NCBI GenBank assembly: GCA_964492235.1 | Contig: CAZBJQ010000020.1 | Span: 1 to 27,979 of the forward strand | DNA: 27,979 nucleotides | Reading direction: 5' to 3' | From: PFL42 sp964492235 | Lineage (GTDB): Bacteria; Chloroflexota; Anaerolineae; Anaerolineales; E44-bin32 | In this document: positions 17,133 to 23,998 of the stretch, in pieces | How the letters are laid out: every line of letters begins with the position of its first letter | Numbering within the stretch: position 1 is the stretch's first letter | Position numbers and translations under genes: made by a program | The notes under the pieces: model-generated | The model's database searches: none | What the model saw: only the letters and a program-made list of their open reading frames with translations | Told to the model about the DNA's origin: nothing

Positions 17133-18110
17133 TCAGTCGACCGTGGGAATACTCTGCGCCCAGGATCGTTCCTGCCGATACCAGGCGACGCAGGCCGACA
17201 GGCCTTCTTCCAGGGTCGTCGACGGCTGCCAACGCAGGATCTCGCGGGCGCGGGTGATGTCCGCCCAGGTCGCCCGCACGTCCCCCGGTGCCGGCGGTTC
17301 CTCCTGCACCGCTGCCTGCCGGCCGATGATTGCCTCCAGCTTTTGCAGCACGGTTCGCAGCGCCACCGGACGGTCACTGCCAAGGTTGATTACCTGGAAA
17401 CCCGAGGGCGGGATGGCGGCGATCGTGCCGGCCGCGATGTCGTCCACATAGGTGAAGTCACGTTCCTGTGCCCCGTCCCCGAAGATCACCACCGGGATCC
17501 CCTCCTGGATTCGCTGCACGAAACGGAAGATCACCATGTCCGGGCGGCCGGCCGGCCCGAAGACCGTGAAGTACCGCAGGATGGTGACATCCATTCCGAA
17601 CAAGTGATGGTACGAGTGACAGAGCAGCTCCGCCGCGCCTTTCGTGGCCGCATAAGGAGACAAGGGTCGGCTGATGTCAGCGTCCTCGCGGAACGGACGT
17701 GGGTTGTGGCCCCCGTACAGGCTGGAGGTCGAAGCCTGGACGATCTTGCGCACGCCGCGGCTCTTGCACAGCTCGAGGACGTTGAGGGCGCCGACCAGAT
17801 TGGCTTGCGCGTACGCCAATGGATCCCGCATGCTGGGCCGGACGCCGGCCCTGGCTGCCAGGTTGAGGACGGCATCGTAGTCGAGCTTGCCCCACGCCCT
17901 CTCAAGGTCGTCCTTCTCGGCGATGTCGACCCGCTCGAACTTGAACCCGGTTCGCTTTCGCAGTCGGTCGAGGCGCCAGGTCTTCAGGCGAGGGTCGTAG
18001 GCATCATTCAGGTTGTCCATGCCCACGACTTCGTGACCCTGGTCCAACAAACCGGCGGCGACGACGGCTCCGATGAATCCGGCTGCACCCGTGACGAGGT
18101 AGCGGGCCAT
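17133..18110 (-). CDS. NAD-dependent sugar-nucleotide 4-epimerase (UDP-glucuronate/UDP-HexNAcA type)
   Basis: This extended SDR epimerase acts on a UDP-sugar or UDP-uronate. It has 325 residues. GAAGFIG at 8-14 binds NAD, followed by GMDNLNDAYDPRLKTWRLDRL at about 30-50, a segment seen in UDP-glucuronate 4-epimerases. The active-site Ser is in ASTSSLYGG (about 126-134), with Tyr153 and Lys157 in SPYAATKG. ERDFTYVDDIAAG is the usual C-domain motif. ATG at 18108-18110 overlaps the dehydrogenase stop as TGATG; a GTG just upstream (18113) is possible. Pairing with the dehydrogenase upstream suggests oxidation at C6 followed by C4 epimerisation, as in TviB/TviC or Ugd/GAE pairs. Exact substrate is undetermined. 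Confidence 0.85.
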   Translation of the reverse strand: MARYLVTGAAGFIGAVVAAGLLDQGHEVVGMDNLNDAYDPRLKTWRLDRLRKRTGFKFERVDIAEKDDLERAWGKLDYDAVLNLAARAGVRPSMRDPLAYAQANLVGALNVLELCKSRGVRKIVQASTSSLYGGHNPRPFREDADISRPLSPYAATKGAAELLCHSYHHLFGMDVTILRYFTVFGPAGRPDMVIFRFVQRIQEGIPVVIFGDGAQERDFTYVDDIAAGTIAAIPPSGFQVINLGSDRPVALRTVLQKLEAIIGRQAAVQEEPPAPGDVRATWADITRAREILRWQPSTTLEEGLSACVAWYRQERSWAQSIPTVD

Positions 18111-19447
18111 CACAGCCTCACGATGCGGGCGATCGGAGAGACGGCGTCGCGCATGGCATTGCGCGTGTCAAAGACCACCTTGGCGCTCTTCCCAAGAGCG
18201 CTGTAATCGACGACGGCGTGGTCGGTGACGATGACGACGCAGTCCGCCAGTCGCGCCTGCGGCTCAAGGGCATCGAGGGAATGCAAGCCCCAGCCTTCGT
18301 GTTCGATGCTGGCCACATACGGATCATAGTACGTGACGTCGGCGCCCTTGGCCCGCAGCAGCCCGATGATATCCAGCGCCGGCGACTCGCGGGTATCGGA
18401 GATGTTGGGCTTGTAGGCCACGCCCACGACGAGGATCCTGGCTCCTGCCATGGCCTTGCCATCCTCATTCAGCAGATCCTGCAAGCGCTGCACCACGACC
18501 CGCGGCATATTGGCATTGATCTCGCTGGCAAGCTCGATGATCCGGGCGTTGAATTTCATGCTCCTCAACTTCCACGAGAGGTACAGCGGGTCGATCGGGA
18601 TGCAGTGCCCGCCCAGACCCGGTCCGGGCGTGAACTTCATGAAGCCAAACGGTTTCGAAGCCGCGGCCTCGATCACCTCCCACACATCGATCCCCAGCCG
18701 GTCGCACATCAGTGCCATCTCGTTGACCATGGCGATGTTGACGGCCCGGAACGTGTTCTCCAACAGCTTCGTCATCTCGGCCACTTCGACCGACGAGACC
18801 ATGACGATGGCCTTCATGGCCTGGCCATACATGGCCGCCGCCACCCTGGAGCAGGCGGGTGTGATCCCGCCGATGACCTTGGGCGTGTTCTCCGTCGTCC
18901 AGTCCTTGCGCCCGGGATCGACCCTCTCCGGGGAAAAGGCAAGGAACAGGTCCTGCCCGACATGCAGGCCGGTCGACTCGAGCTCGGGCAGGAGGATTTC
19001 ACGCGTCGTGCCTGGATATGTGGTCGACTCCAGGATGACCACCATGCCCGGGTGCAGAGCCGTGCGCAGCATCTGGGTAGCTGAGACGATGAACGAGAGA
19101 TCGGGGTCACCGGTCTTTCGCAGTGGCGTCGGGACGCAGATACTCACGCCGTCGGCCTGTTTCAATTCGTTGACGTCGGTCGAGGCGCGCAGCGCGCCCT
19201 TGTCTACCAGTGGCCGCAGCCGATCGGAAGCGATGTCTTCAATGTAGCTTTCGCCTCGCTGGAGTGCGGCGACCTTGTCTGCATCGAGATCCAGGCCGAT
19301 AACCCGCAGCCCGCTCTCCGCCAGCGCCACGGCCAGCGGCAGCCCAACATACCCCAGTCCAACGACGCCGACCACGGCCTGTTTGTTGCGGAAGCGATCC
19401 ATCAGCGCTTGGGCGGCCGCGGGCAGGGGGAGCGTGCTCTCTTCCAT
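18110..19447 (-). CDS. Nucleotide-sugar 6-dehydrogenase (UDP-Glc/UDP-HexNAc dehydrogenase family)
   Basis: This four-electron dehydrogenase oxidises a UDP-sugar C6 alcohol to the uronic acid with two NAD+. It has 445 residues. VVGLGYVGLPLA at about 28-39 binds NAD; FSPERVDPGR at about 171-180 and GLGGHCIPIDPLYLSWK with catalytic Cys282 are visible, as are KLLENTFRAVNIAMVNE (about 228-243) and the C-terminal YKPNISDTRESPA. The SPERVDPG and GGHCIPIDP patterns look more like the WbpA/TviB (UDP-N-acetylhexosamine) branch than like UDP-glucose dehydrogenase, but this is not decisive. The ATG has GAGGG at good spacing. It is the first gene of the visible polysaccharide operon (down to 11608). Confidence 0.92.
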   Translation of the reverse strand: MEESTLPLPAAAQALMDRFRNKQAVVGVVGLGYVGLPLAVALAESGLRVIGLDLDADKVAALQRGESYIEDIASDRLRPLVDKGALRASTDVNELKQADGVSICVPTPLRKTGDPDLSFIVSATQMLRTALHPGMVVILESTTYPGTTREILLPELESTGLHVGQDLFLAFSPERVDPGRKDWTTENTPKVIGGITPACSRVAAAMYGQAMKAIVMVSSVEVAEMTKLLENTFRAVNIAMVNEMALMCDRLGIDVWEVIEAAASKPFGFMKFTPGPGLGGHCIPIDPLYLSWKLRSMKFNARIIELASEINANMPRVVVQRLQDLLNEDGKAMAGARILVVGVAYKPNISDTRESPALDIIGLLRAKGADVTYYDPYVASIEHEGWGLHSLDALEPQARLADCVVIVTDHAVVDYSALGKSAKVVFDTRNAMRDAVSPIARIVRL

Positions 19448-19598
19448 CTAAACCCTCACACCATCGTCAAGATTGGCAGAGTGATGAAAAGGCGCCCAGG
19501 CCACAGTAGGCAACCGTCCCGATGATTGGGGGGTGACTCCGCCCCAACCACCAGCTGCGCGCAATTCTCTCCGTGAGGCGGGCTTTGTCATCACGCTG
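19448..19598 (-). repeat. Intergenic hairpin element, copy B, downstream of the uracil glycosylase gene
   Basis: This 151-nt gap lies between udg and the polysaccharide operon. Immediately after the udg stop it resembles the stretch after the ABC-2 permease stop at the left edge. Around and after the stops the two minus strands share TCTA, TGATGA, AAGCC, CGCCT, GAATT and GGTTGGGG. The stem here is GGTTGGGG against CCCCAATC (plus-strand arms 19524-19531 and 19542-19549), with one G-U pair in RNA. The rest (19448-19520) should hold the promoter of the dehydrogenase operon, but no convincing -35/-10 pair was found and no ATTCAG-N3-CTGAAT palindrome is present. Confidence 0.55.
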
Positions 19599-20216
19599 CT
19601 AGAACAGACTGAGCTGCTGCGGGTCGTCGGCGGGCTTCTCGCTCGGGGCCCCCGAACGCGCTGCCTGCTCCAGGTGAGCGGGGATGCGGGCGAAGTCCTC
19701 CTCCACGATCCTGCGCAGGGAGGGCTGGTGGAGCGCCGCGGCCGGATGATACATGGGCACAACCAGCCGTCCATCGATCAGGCGCGCTTTGCCGTGCACG
19801 TCGCTGATCTTGGCCCCGGGGAAGAACCTGGCCAGCGAGAAACGACCCAAGGTGACTACCAGCTGTGGTTGAAGCGCCGCGATCTGCCGCTCGAGGAAGC
19901 CGGCGCAACTGGCGATCTCCTCGGGCAGGGGATCACGGTTCCCTGGTGGGCGGCATTTGACCACATTGCAGATAAACACCTGCTCCCGGCGCATGCCGAC
20001 CGTCGCCAGCAGCTCTTCCAGGAACTTGCCGGCAGCGCCGACGAAAGGCCGGCCCTGCTCGTTCTCGTGAAACCCCGGGCCCTCGCCGATAAACATGATC
20101 GCCGCGCCTGGCGGGCCCTCTCCGGGCACGGCGTTCTTGCGCGAAAGATGCAGCTTGCACTGAGTGCAGGCCCGCACTTCGGAGGCGACGGCAACCAGGT
20201 CGGCCTCGCCCGTCAT
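19599..20216 (-). CDS. Family-4 uracil-DNA glycosylase with C-terminal beta-clamp motif
   Basis: This enzyme removes uracil from DNA, the first step of base excision repair. It has 205 residues. A [4Fe-4S] cluster is expected from Cys17-X2-Cys20, Cys88 and Cys104. The catalytic loop is GEGPGFHENEQGRPFVG at about 44-60, and the second motif is HPAAAL at 157-162. Both are family-4 hallmarks. NVVKCRPPGNR at about 84-94 is also conserved. After a charged linker the protein ends in QLSLF, the canonical peptide by which bacterial repair proteins bind the DnaN sliding clamp. Binding itself is inference. The ATG overlaps the rimI stop as ATGA, placing it last in the tsaE-tsaB-rimI-udg operon. Confidence 0.93.
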   Translation of the reverse strand: MTGEADLVAVASEVRACTQCKLHLSRKNAVPGEGPPGAAIMFIGEGPGFHENEQGRPFVGAAGKFLEELLATVGMRREQVFICNVVKCRPPGNRDPLPEEIASCAGFLERQIAALQPQLVVTLGRFSLARFFPGAKISDVHGKARLIDGRLVVPMYHPAAALHQPSLRRIVEEDFARIPAHLEQAARSGAPSEKPADDPQQLSLF

Positions 20217-20722
20217 CGGTCGCCGGCCTCAGCCTGGGAGGTCAGCTCTCTCACCTCGTCCAGGGTCATCAGGATCGCGTCTTCGTTGTTGTCCTTGTAG
20301 TATGCGGGCCGCCGACCGACGATTTCGAATCCGAACTCGCGATACAGTCGGATCGCCTTCAGATTGGATTCCCGTACTTCCAGGGTCGCGATCTGCGCGC
20401 CGACGCTTGCAGCGAGGCTCAGACCACAACGCAGCAGCAGCCGACCGATCCCTCGGTCCCGCCACTCCGGATGGACCGCCAGCGTGCTGATATGCGCCTC
20501 ATCCACGATCAGCCAGAACCCGACATAGCCGATCGGCACCACCTCCACAGCAGACTCGGCGGCCGCCACCAGCATGTGCGAGGTCCGATTGCCCGACAGT
20601 TCATAGTGGTAGCTCGATTCCGGCCAGGGCAAAGCGAAGGACATCCGGTCGATGGAGCGCACCGCCGGGATGTCGTCCACCATCATCGGGCGCACGATCA
20701 CGTTTTCAGGCGATTGGATCAC
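20213..20722 (-). CDS. rimI: Ribosomal protein S18-alanine N-acetyltransferase
   Basis: This GNAT acetyltransferase is predicted to acetylate the N-terminus of ribosomal protein S18 with acetyl-CoA. It has 169 residues from the GTG at 20720-20722, which overlaps the tsaB stop as GTGA. An in-frame ATG at 20806 would add about 28 residues of poor-quality sequence inside tsaB and is rejected. The GNAT core shows DEAHISTLAVHPEWRDRGIGRLLL (acetyl-CoA loop RDRGIG), then LEVRESNLKAIRLYREFGFE and RRPAYYKDNNEDAILM, which are the RimI signatures. Its position directly after tsaB is a common bacterial arrangement and supports RimI over other GNATs. Confidence 0.9.
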   Translation of the reverse strand: MIQSPENVIVRPMMVDDIPAVRSIDRMSFALPWPESSYHYELSGNRTSHMLVAAAESAVEVVPIGYVGFWLIVDEAHISTLAVHPEWRDRGIGRLLLRCGLSLAASVGAQIATLEVRESNLKAIRLYREFGFEIVGRRPAYYKDNNEDAILMTLDEVRELTSQAEAGDR

Positions 20723-21384
20723 GTGGGCGTCTGACCTGCCGACTGCAAGTAATCCGGAACCAGGGCTGCTGGATCGGGACGCGGGTCGACCCGTAGCCGC
20801 TGCCATCCCATGTCGGCCAGGATGGCGGGCCGGCGGACACAGAGCGCCGGGGGCGCGAACAGGATCCCCGGCAGCGAGGACAGCTCACTCCGACCCTCAC
20901 GGCCGATGTCCCCACATACCCAGGTGGGTGCCGTGGTCCGTGCGGCGACGCCGGGCCAGTCCAGGCTTTCCGGCCGCCCCTGTGCCGTCCAGCCCGTGGC
21001 CGACCATTTGTACCACAGGGCGGCCACCCTGCCCCGCCCTGCCTGGAGAACGGCCAGCAGCTCATAGTCGCCTGCCGGCTGAGCCTGGGCGAGGATGTCC
21101 AGGGTCGGAATTCCCACCAGCGGCAGGCTGTGGGCCAGGGCGATGCCTTTCGCCAGCGCCATCCCAACCCTCAGCCCGGTGTACGACCCTGGGCCGGCCG
21201 CCACAGCCACCGCCGTCAGCGACCGCGCCGTCAGGCCCAACCGGCGAAGGCTGAGGGCGACCTCAGGCGCCAGCAGCTCGGTCTGGTATCGATTTCCGGT
21301 CCACATTTGTTCGACCAGGACTTGCTGCCCATCGTGCAAGGCGATGGCCAGAGCCTGGGTGGCGGTGTCGAGCGCCAACAACAT
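20719..21384 (-). CDS. tsaB: tRNA threonylcarbamoyladenosine biosynthesis protein TsaB
   Basis: This is the non-catalytic ASKHA-fold partner of TsaD in the complex that makes t6A at position 37 of ANN-decoding tRNAs. It has 221 residues. LLALDTATQALAIAL at 2-16 is the first ASKHA phosphate motif, and AVAAGPGSYTGLRVG at about 60-74 is the best-known TsaB motif, followed by GIALAHSLPLVGIPTLDIL. The start lies 3 nt after the tsaE stop with GGGAG at good spacing. tsaD and tsaC are not in the window. Confidence 0.95.
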   Translation of the reverse strand: MLLALDTATQALAIALHDGQQVLVEQMWTGNRYQTELLAPEVALSLRRLGLTARSLTAVAVAAGPGSYTGLRVGMALAKGIALAHSLPLVGIPTLDILAQAQPAGDYELLAVLQAGRGRVAALWYKWSATGWTAQGRPESLDWPGVAARTTAPTWVCGDIGREGRSELSSLPGILFAPPALCVRRPAILADMGWQRLRVDPRPDPAALVPDYLQSAGQTPT

Positions 21385-21387
21385 GCC

Positions 21388-21885
21388 CTAGCTCCCAAAG
21401 GCCGACTGCCGGAATTGGCGTAGGAGACGGTCGTACCGCACTCCGCTGGCCTCCAGTCGGATCGCCCGCCGGGAGTCGTCGACCCAACGCAGGCGGGTGG
21501 TCATGGCCTGTTCCGGCAGAAAGCCCTCAATCCGTTCAGGCCACTCGATCATGATCGGGTCGCCACGGTCAAAGAGATCCTCCAGCCCTAGAAGAGCGAC
21601 CTCGGCCGGCTTGTTCAACCGGAACGCGTCCAGGTGCATCAGTCGGGCGCTGTCCGCTCGCCGGTACTCGTTGATCAAGACGAAGGTGGGACTGGAGGCT
21701 GGGTCGATGGCTCCCCAGCCGCGAGCGATTCCCTGAGCAAGCGTGGTCTTGCCGGCGCCCAAATCCCCGTGCAGCAGGATGACATCCCCTTGACGGAGCA
21801 GCTCGCCGAACCGGACCCCGAAGCGCTGCGTCTGTTCCGGACTGTGGCTGATGAAATCCAGGCTGCGATCGTTAAGGATCGGCAT
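21388..21885 (-). CDS. tsaE: tRNA threonylcarbamoyladenosine biosynthesis ATPase TsaE
   Basis: This P-loop ATPase is required for turnover of the TsaBD complex in t6A synthesis. It has 165 residues. Walker A GDLGAGKTT is at 40-48, SPTF at 65-68, HLDAFRL at about 84-90 and IEWPERI at about 113-119, all diagnostic of TsaE. The leader SPEQTQRFGVRFGELL is also typical. A good promoter (TTGTAA, 17 nt, TATAAT at 21901-21896) lies so close that the predicted mRNA start is only about 4 nt before the ATG, so translation may be leaderless. It is first in the operon tsaE-tsaB-rimI-udg. Confidence 0.95.
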   Translation of the reverse strand: MPILNDRSLDFISHSPEQTQRFGVRFGELLRQGDVILLHGDLGAGKTTLAQGIARGWGAIDPASSPTFVLINEYRRADSARLMHLDAFRLNKPAEVALLGLEDLFDRGDPIMIEWPERIEGFLPEQAMTTRLRWVDDSRRAIRLEASGVRYDRLLRQFRQSAFGS

Positions 21886-21895
21886 GGTTCAGGCG

Positions 21896-21924
21896 ATTAT
21901 AGGCTTCGCATTGGGGCATTACAA
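21896..21924 (-). promoter_or_regulatory. Predicted tsaE operon promoter
   Basis: On the minus strand, TTGTAA (21924-21919) is followed by 17 nt and TATAAT (21901-21896). The expected start near 21889 leaves about 4 nt before the tsaE ATG at 21885, too short for a ribosome-binding site. Confidence 0.65.
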
Positions 21925-21958
21925 GCAGGCGCCTCTCCTTCCCATACCGCATCGCCCG

Positions 21959-21967
21959 TGCTACCAT
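21959..21967 (+). promoter_or_regulatory. Possible extended -10 promoter of the metallophosphoesterase gene
   Basis: TGCTACCAT fits an extended -10 element (TG-N-TACCAT). A start about 7 nt downstream would coincide with the ATG at 21975, implying a leaderless mRNA. No Shine-Dalgarno and no clear -35 box are seen. Confidence 0.4.
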
Positions 21968-21974
21968 CGACCCT

Positions 21975-22724
21975 ATGCGGGTCCTGGTCTTCTCGGACGT
22001 GCACGCCAACCTGACGGCGCTGGATGCCATCCTCGACGACGTTGCCCGACGCTCTCGGGCAGGCCGGCCCATCGAGGCCTATTGGTACCTGGGCGATCTG
22101 GTCGGTTATGGCCCGGACCCGAATGAGTGTGTCGAGCGCATTCGCGCCCTGCCGAAGCTGATTTGCCTGATCGGAAACCACGACCAGGCGGCTCTGGGTT
22201 TGCTCCCGCTGCATCGATTCAACCGGGAGGCCCGCCTGGCAGCCGAGTGGACTCGGGGCGCGCTGCGCCCGGAGAATAGGGCCTTCCTGCAGGGGCTGCC
22301 GAGTCAGGTGGTCCTGGAGAACTTCACTCTCGCCCACGGCAGCCCACGTCAACCCGTCTGGGAGTACATCCTGGACTACCACACGGCGGATATGAACTTC
22401 GATGCCTTTCATACCGACTACTGCTTGGTCGGCCACTCCCACATCCCGCTCCAGTTCCATCGCAATTCCGCCAGCACCTTTCCCGAGGCGCTTCCGGTGC
22501 GCTGGGATCTGGTGACTCAGCTTGAGCCCAGAATGATCGTGAACCCGGGATCGGTCGGGCAGCCGCGCGACATGGATCCACGAGCCGCCTTTGCCATTCT
22601 GGACACGGACGCCGTGACCTGGGAGCCGCGCAGGGTGAGTTACGACATTGAAGCGGTCCAGCGCCGCATCTTGGAAGCCGGCCTGCCGGAGCGCCACGCC
22701 GAGCGGCTATCCGTCGGCTGGTAG
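21975..22724 (+). CDS. YfcE/MJ0936-like calcineurin-type metallophosphoesterase
   Basis: This is a predicted cytosolic phosphodiesterase with a two-metal centre. It has 249 residues. The metal ligands are visible in order: Asp8 and His10 (FSDVHAN), Asp41 (YLGDLVGYGPDP), Asn68-His69 (IGNHD), a histidine in LAHGSPR, and GHSH. The end shows the family strand VNPGSVGQPRD. The GDLVGYGPDPNEC pattern is common in bacterial proteins of this subgroup, whose physiological substrate is mostly unknown. It is divergent from tsaE, separated by 89 nt, and lacks a clear ribosome-binding site. Confidence 0.9.
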   Translation: MRVLVFSDVHANLTALDAILDDVARRSRAGRPIEAYWYLGDLVGYGPDPNECVERIRALPKLICLIGNHDQAALGLLPLHRFNREARLAAEWTRGALRPENRAFLQGLPSQVVLENFTLAHGSPRQPVWEYILDYHTADMNFDAFHTDYCLVGHSHIPLQFHRNSASTFPEALPVRWDLVTQLEPRMIVNPGSVGQPRDMDPRAAFAILDTDAVTWEPRRVSYDIEAVQRRILEAGLPERHAERLSVGW

Positions 22725-22800
22725 CCGGGAACCATCCGAGCCCGTTGCGCGTCTTTGCTGCAGAACCACCCTGCTGGAACAGGGATATGAGGAGGAACCC

Positions 22801-23751
22801 ATGAGACGCCGAACCGCACTTCTCTTCACGATACTGGTCATCGCCGGCCTTCTGGCCGCCTGCGCGTCGGCGGCGATGCCCACCGGTGAGCCCATGCTGG
22901 ACCAGCGCCTCGCCGTCGGCGACAGCGCCGCGTTCCCGATGGAAGCTCCCGCCGCCGGTGCGCCCGTGCCGGAAGCTGAGTTCAAGGGGGAAGGCACCAC
23001 CGTTCTTGCCACCCAGAACGAGCGCCTGGTCATCCAAAACGGCAACATGACGGTCGTCGTGGCCGACCCCGCCAAGTCCGCCGCGTCCATCAGCCACATG
23101 GCGGAGTCCATGGGGGGCTTTGTTGTCAACCTGAGCATCTATCAGAGCTACTTCGGCGAGCAGGCCATCCCGGCCAACCAGGCCACGATCACCGTGCGCG
23201 TGCCGGCCGAACGCCTGAACGAGGCGATCGAACAGATCAAGGCCAGCGCAGTCGAAGTCCGGAATGTGTATGTTACGGGCGAAGATGTCACGGCGCAGTA
23301 TACGGACCTGGCCTCTCGCCTGCGCAGTCTCGAGGCAGCGGAAGAGCAGCTGACCGAGATCATGCAGGAGGCCAAGCGCACCGAAGACGTGATGATGGTC
23401 TACAGCCAGCTGCAGCAGGTCCTGACCGACATCGAGGTGACCAAGGGGCAGATGCGCTACTACGAGGAAAGCGCACGCCTGTCAGCCCTCGCTGTCGAGC
23501 TGCTGCCTGACGTCGCTTCGCAGCCCATCGAGACGGGCGGCTGGCAGATCGTTGAGACGCTGAAGCGGGCCGCCGAGGCGCTGATCGACGCCGTCAAGGT
23601 GGTGGTGCGGGCTTTCATCTGGATCGTGGTGTACGTGCTCCCCGTCCTGCTCCTGCTGGGGTTGATCTTCGTCCTGCCGATCTACCTGCTCATCCGCGCC
23701 ATCCGCGCCATCCGCAGGCGCCGAGCGCGATCCAAGCAACCGCCGGCTTAA
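22801..23751 (+). CDS. DUF4349 domain lipoprotein
   Basis: This predicted membrane-anchored protein of unknown function has 316 residues. A signal peptide with lipobox LLAAC (Cys21) is followed by a flexible Ala/Pro-rich stretch to about 60. The DUF4349 domain spans about 70-300: NERLVIQNGNMTVVV, the signature VTGEDVTAQYTDLASRLRSLEAAEEQL (about 158-184), a coiled-coil segment to about 225, then a strong membrane helix at about 272-298 and a basic tail. Lipid anchor and C-terminal helix together suggest the middle domain lies outside the membrane. AGGAGG (22790-22795), 5 nt before the ATG, fixes the start; the open frame upstream to 22648 is overlap with the previous gene. It may be co-transcribed with the phosphoesterase, 76 nt away. 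Confidence 0.88.
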   Translation: MRRRTALLFTILVIAGLLAACASAAMPTGEPMLDQRLAVGDSAAFPMEAPAAGAPVPEAEFKGEGTTVLATQNERLVIQNGNMTVVVADPAKSAASISHMAESMGGFVVNLSIYQSYFGEQAIPANQATITVRVPAERLNEAIEQIKASAVEVRNVYVTGEDVTAQYTDLASRLRSLEAAEEQLTEIMQEAKRTEDVMMVYSQLQQVLTDIEVTKGQMRYYEESARLSALAVELLPDVASQPIETGGWQIVETLKRAAEALIDAVKVVVRAFIWIVVYVLPVLLLLGLIFVLPIYLLIRAIRAIRRRRARSKQPPA

Positions 23752-23811
23752 TCCGCCCAGACACCGAAGACCCGGACGGGGCTGCCGATCGGGCAATCGA
23801 CAAGGGGCCTC

Positions 23812-23832
23812 CTAAAGGCCCCCCGCAGCAAG
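23812..23832 (+). terminator. Probable terminator hairpin after the DUF4349 gene
   Basis: A GGGGCCT / AGGCCCC stem (7 bp) with a 4-nt loop (CCTA) lies about 65 nt after the DUF4349 stop. It has no T-run on the plus strand, so strength is doubtful; on the minus strand it is followed by TTGTCG. Confidence 0.5.
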
Positions 23833-23841
23833 AAGAAACCA

Positions 23842-23880
23842 GCAATGTGGGGTGTGGGCGCAGCTCACACCCCACATTGC
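23842..23880 (-). terminator. 15-bp perfect hairpin between the convergent units
   Basis: The arms 23842-23856 and 23866-23880 pair perfectly over 15 bp around a 9-nt loop. On the minus strand the stem is followed by TGGTTTCTTCTTG, so it probably ends the riboflavin-transporter operon. The gap 23881-23998 next to it contains a stretch distantly like the intergenic element seen after the permease and udg genes (GCGCGC, ATCTCTCC, AGGC). Nothing coding is seen in 23752-23998. Confidence 0.6.
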
Positions 23881-23998
23881 GCGCCATCTCTCCTCGTCAG
23901 GCTGCTCTCGGGACAGCCTCCTGGGGATCCCTCCTGTCATCGAGTAGGGTCGAGTGGATCGTGGTGGGGAATGGATTCGGGATGGGCGCAGGCGGTCG

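Noticed and set aside
17126..17383. N-terminal extension of the Wzx-type flippase
   Set aside because: It is the epimerase gene read in another frame; the Arg/Cys-rich translation is unlike a flippase N-terminus.
21886..21901. CTGAA next to TATAAT in the tsaE promoter as a third site for the polysaccharide regulator
   Set aside because: Only one half-site is present with different spacing, and the gene has no link to the polysaccharide locus.
22648..22800. N-terminal extension of the DUF4349 protein
   Set aside because: The added sequence overlaps the phosphoesterase gene, while the ATG at 22801 has AGGAGG and begins a proper lipoprotein signal peptide.
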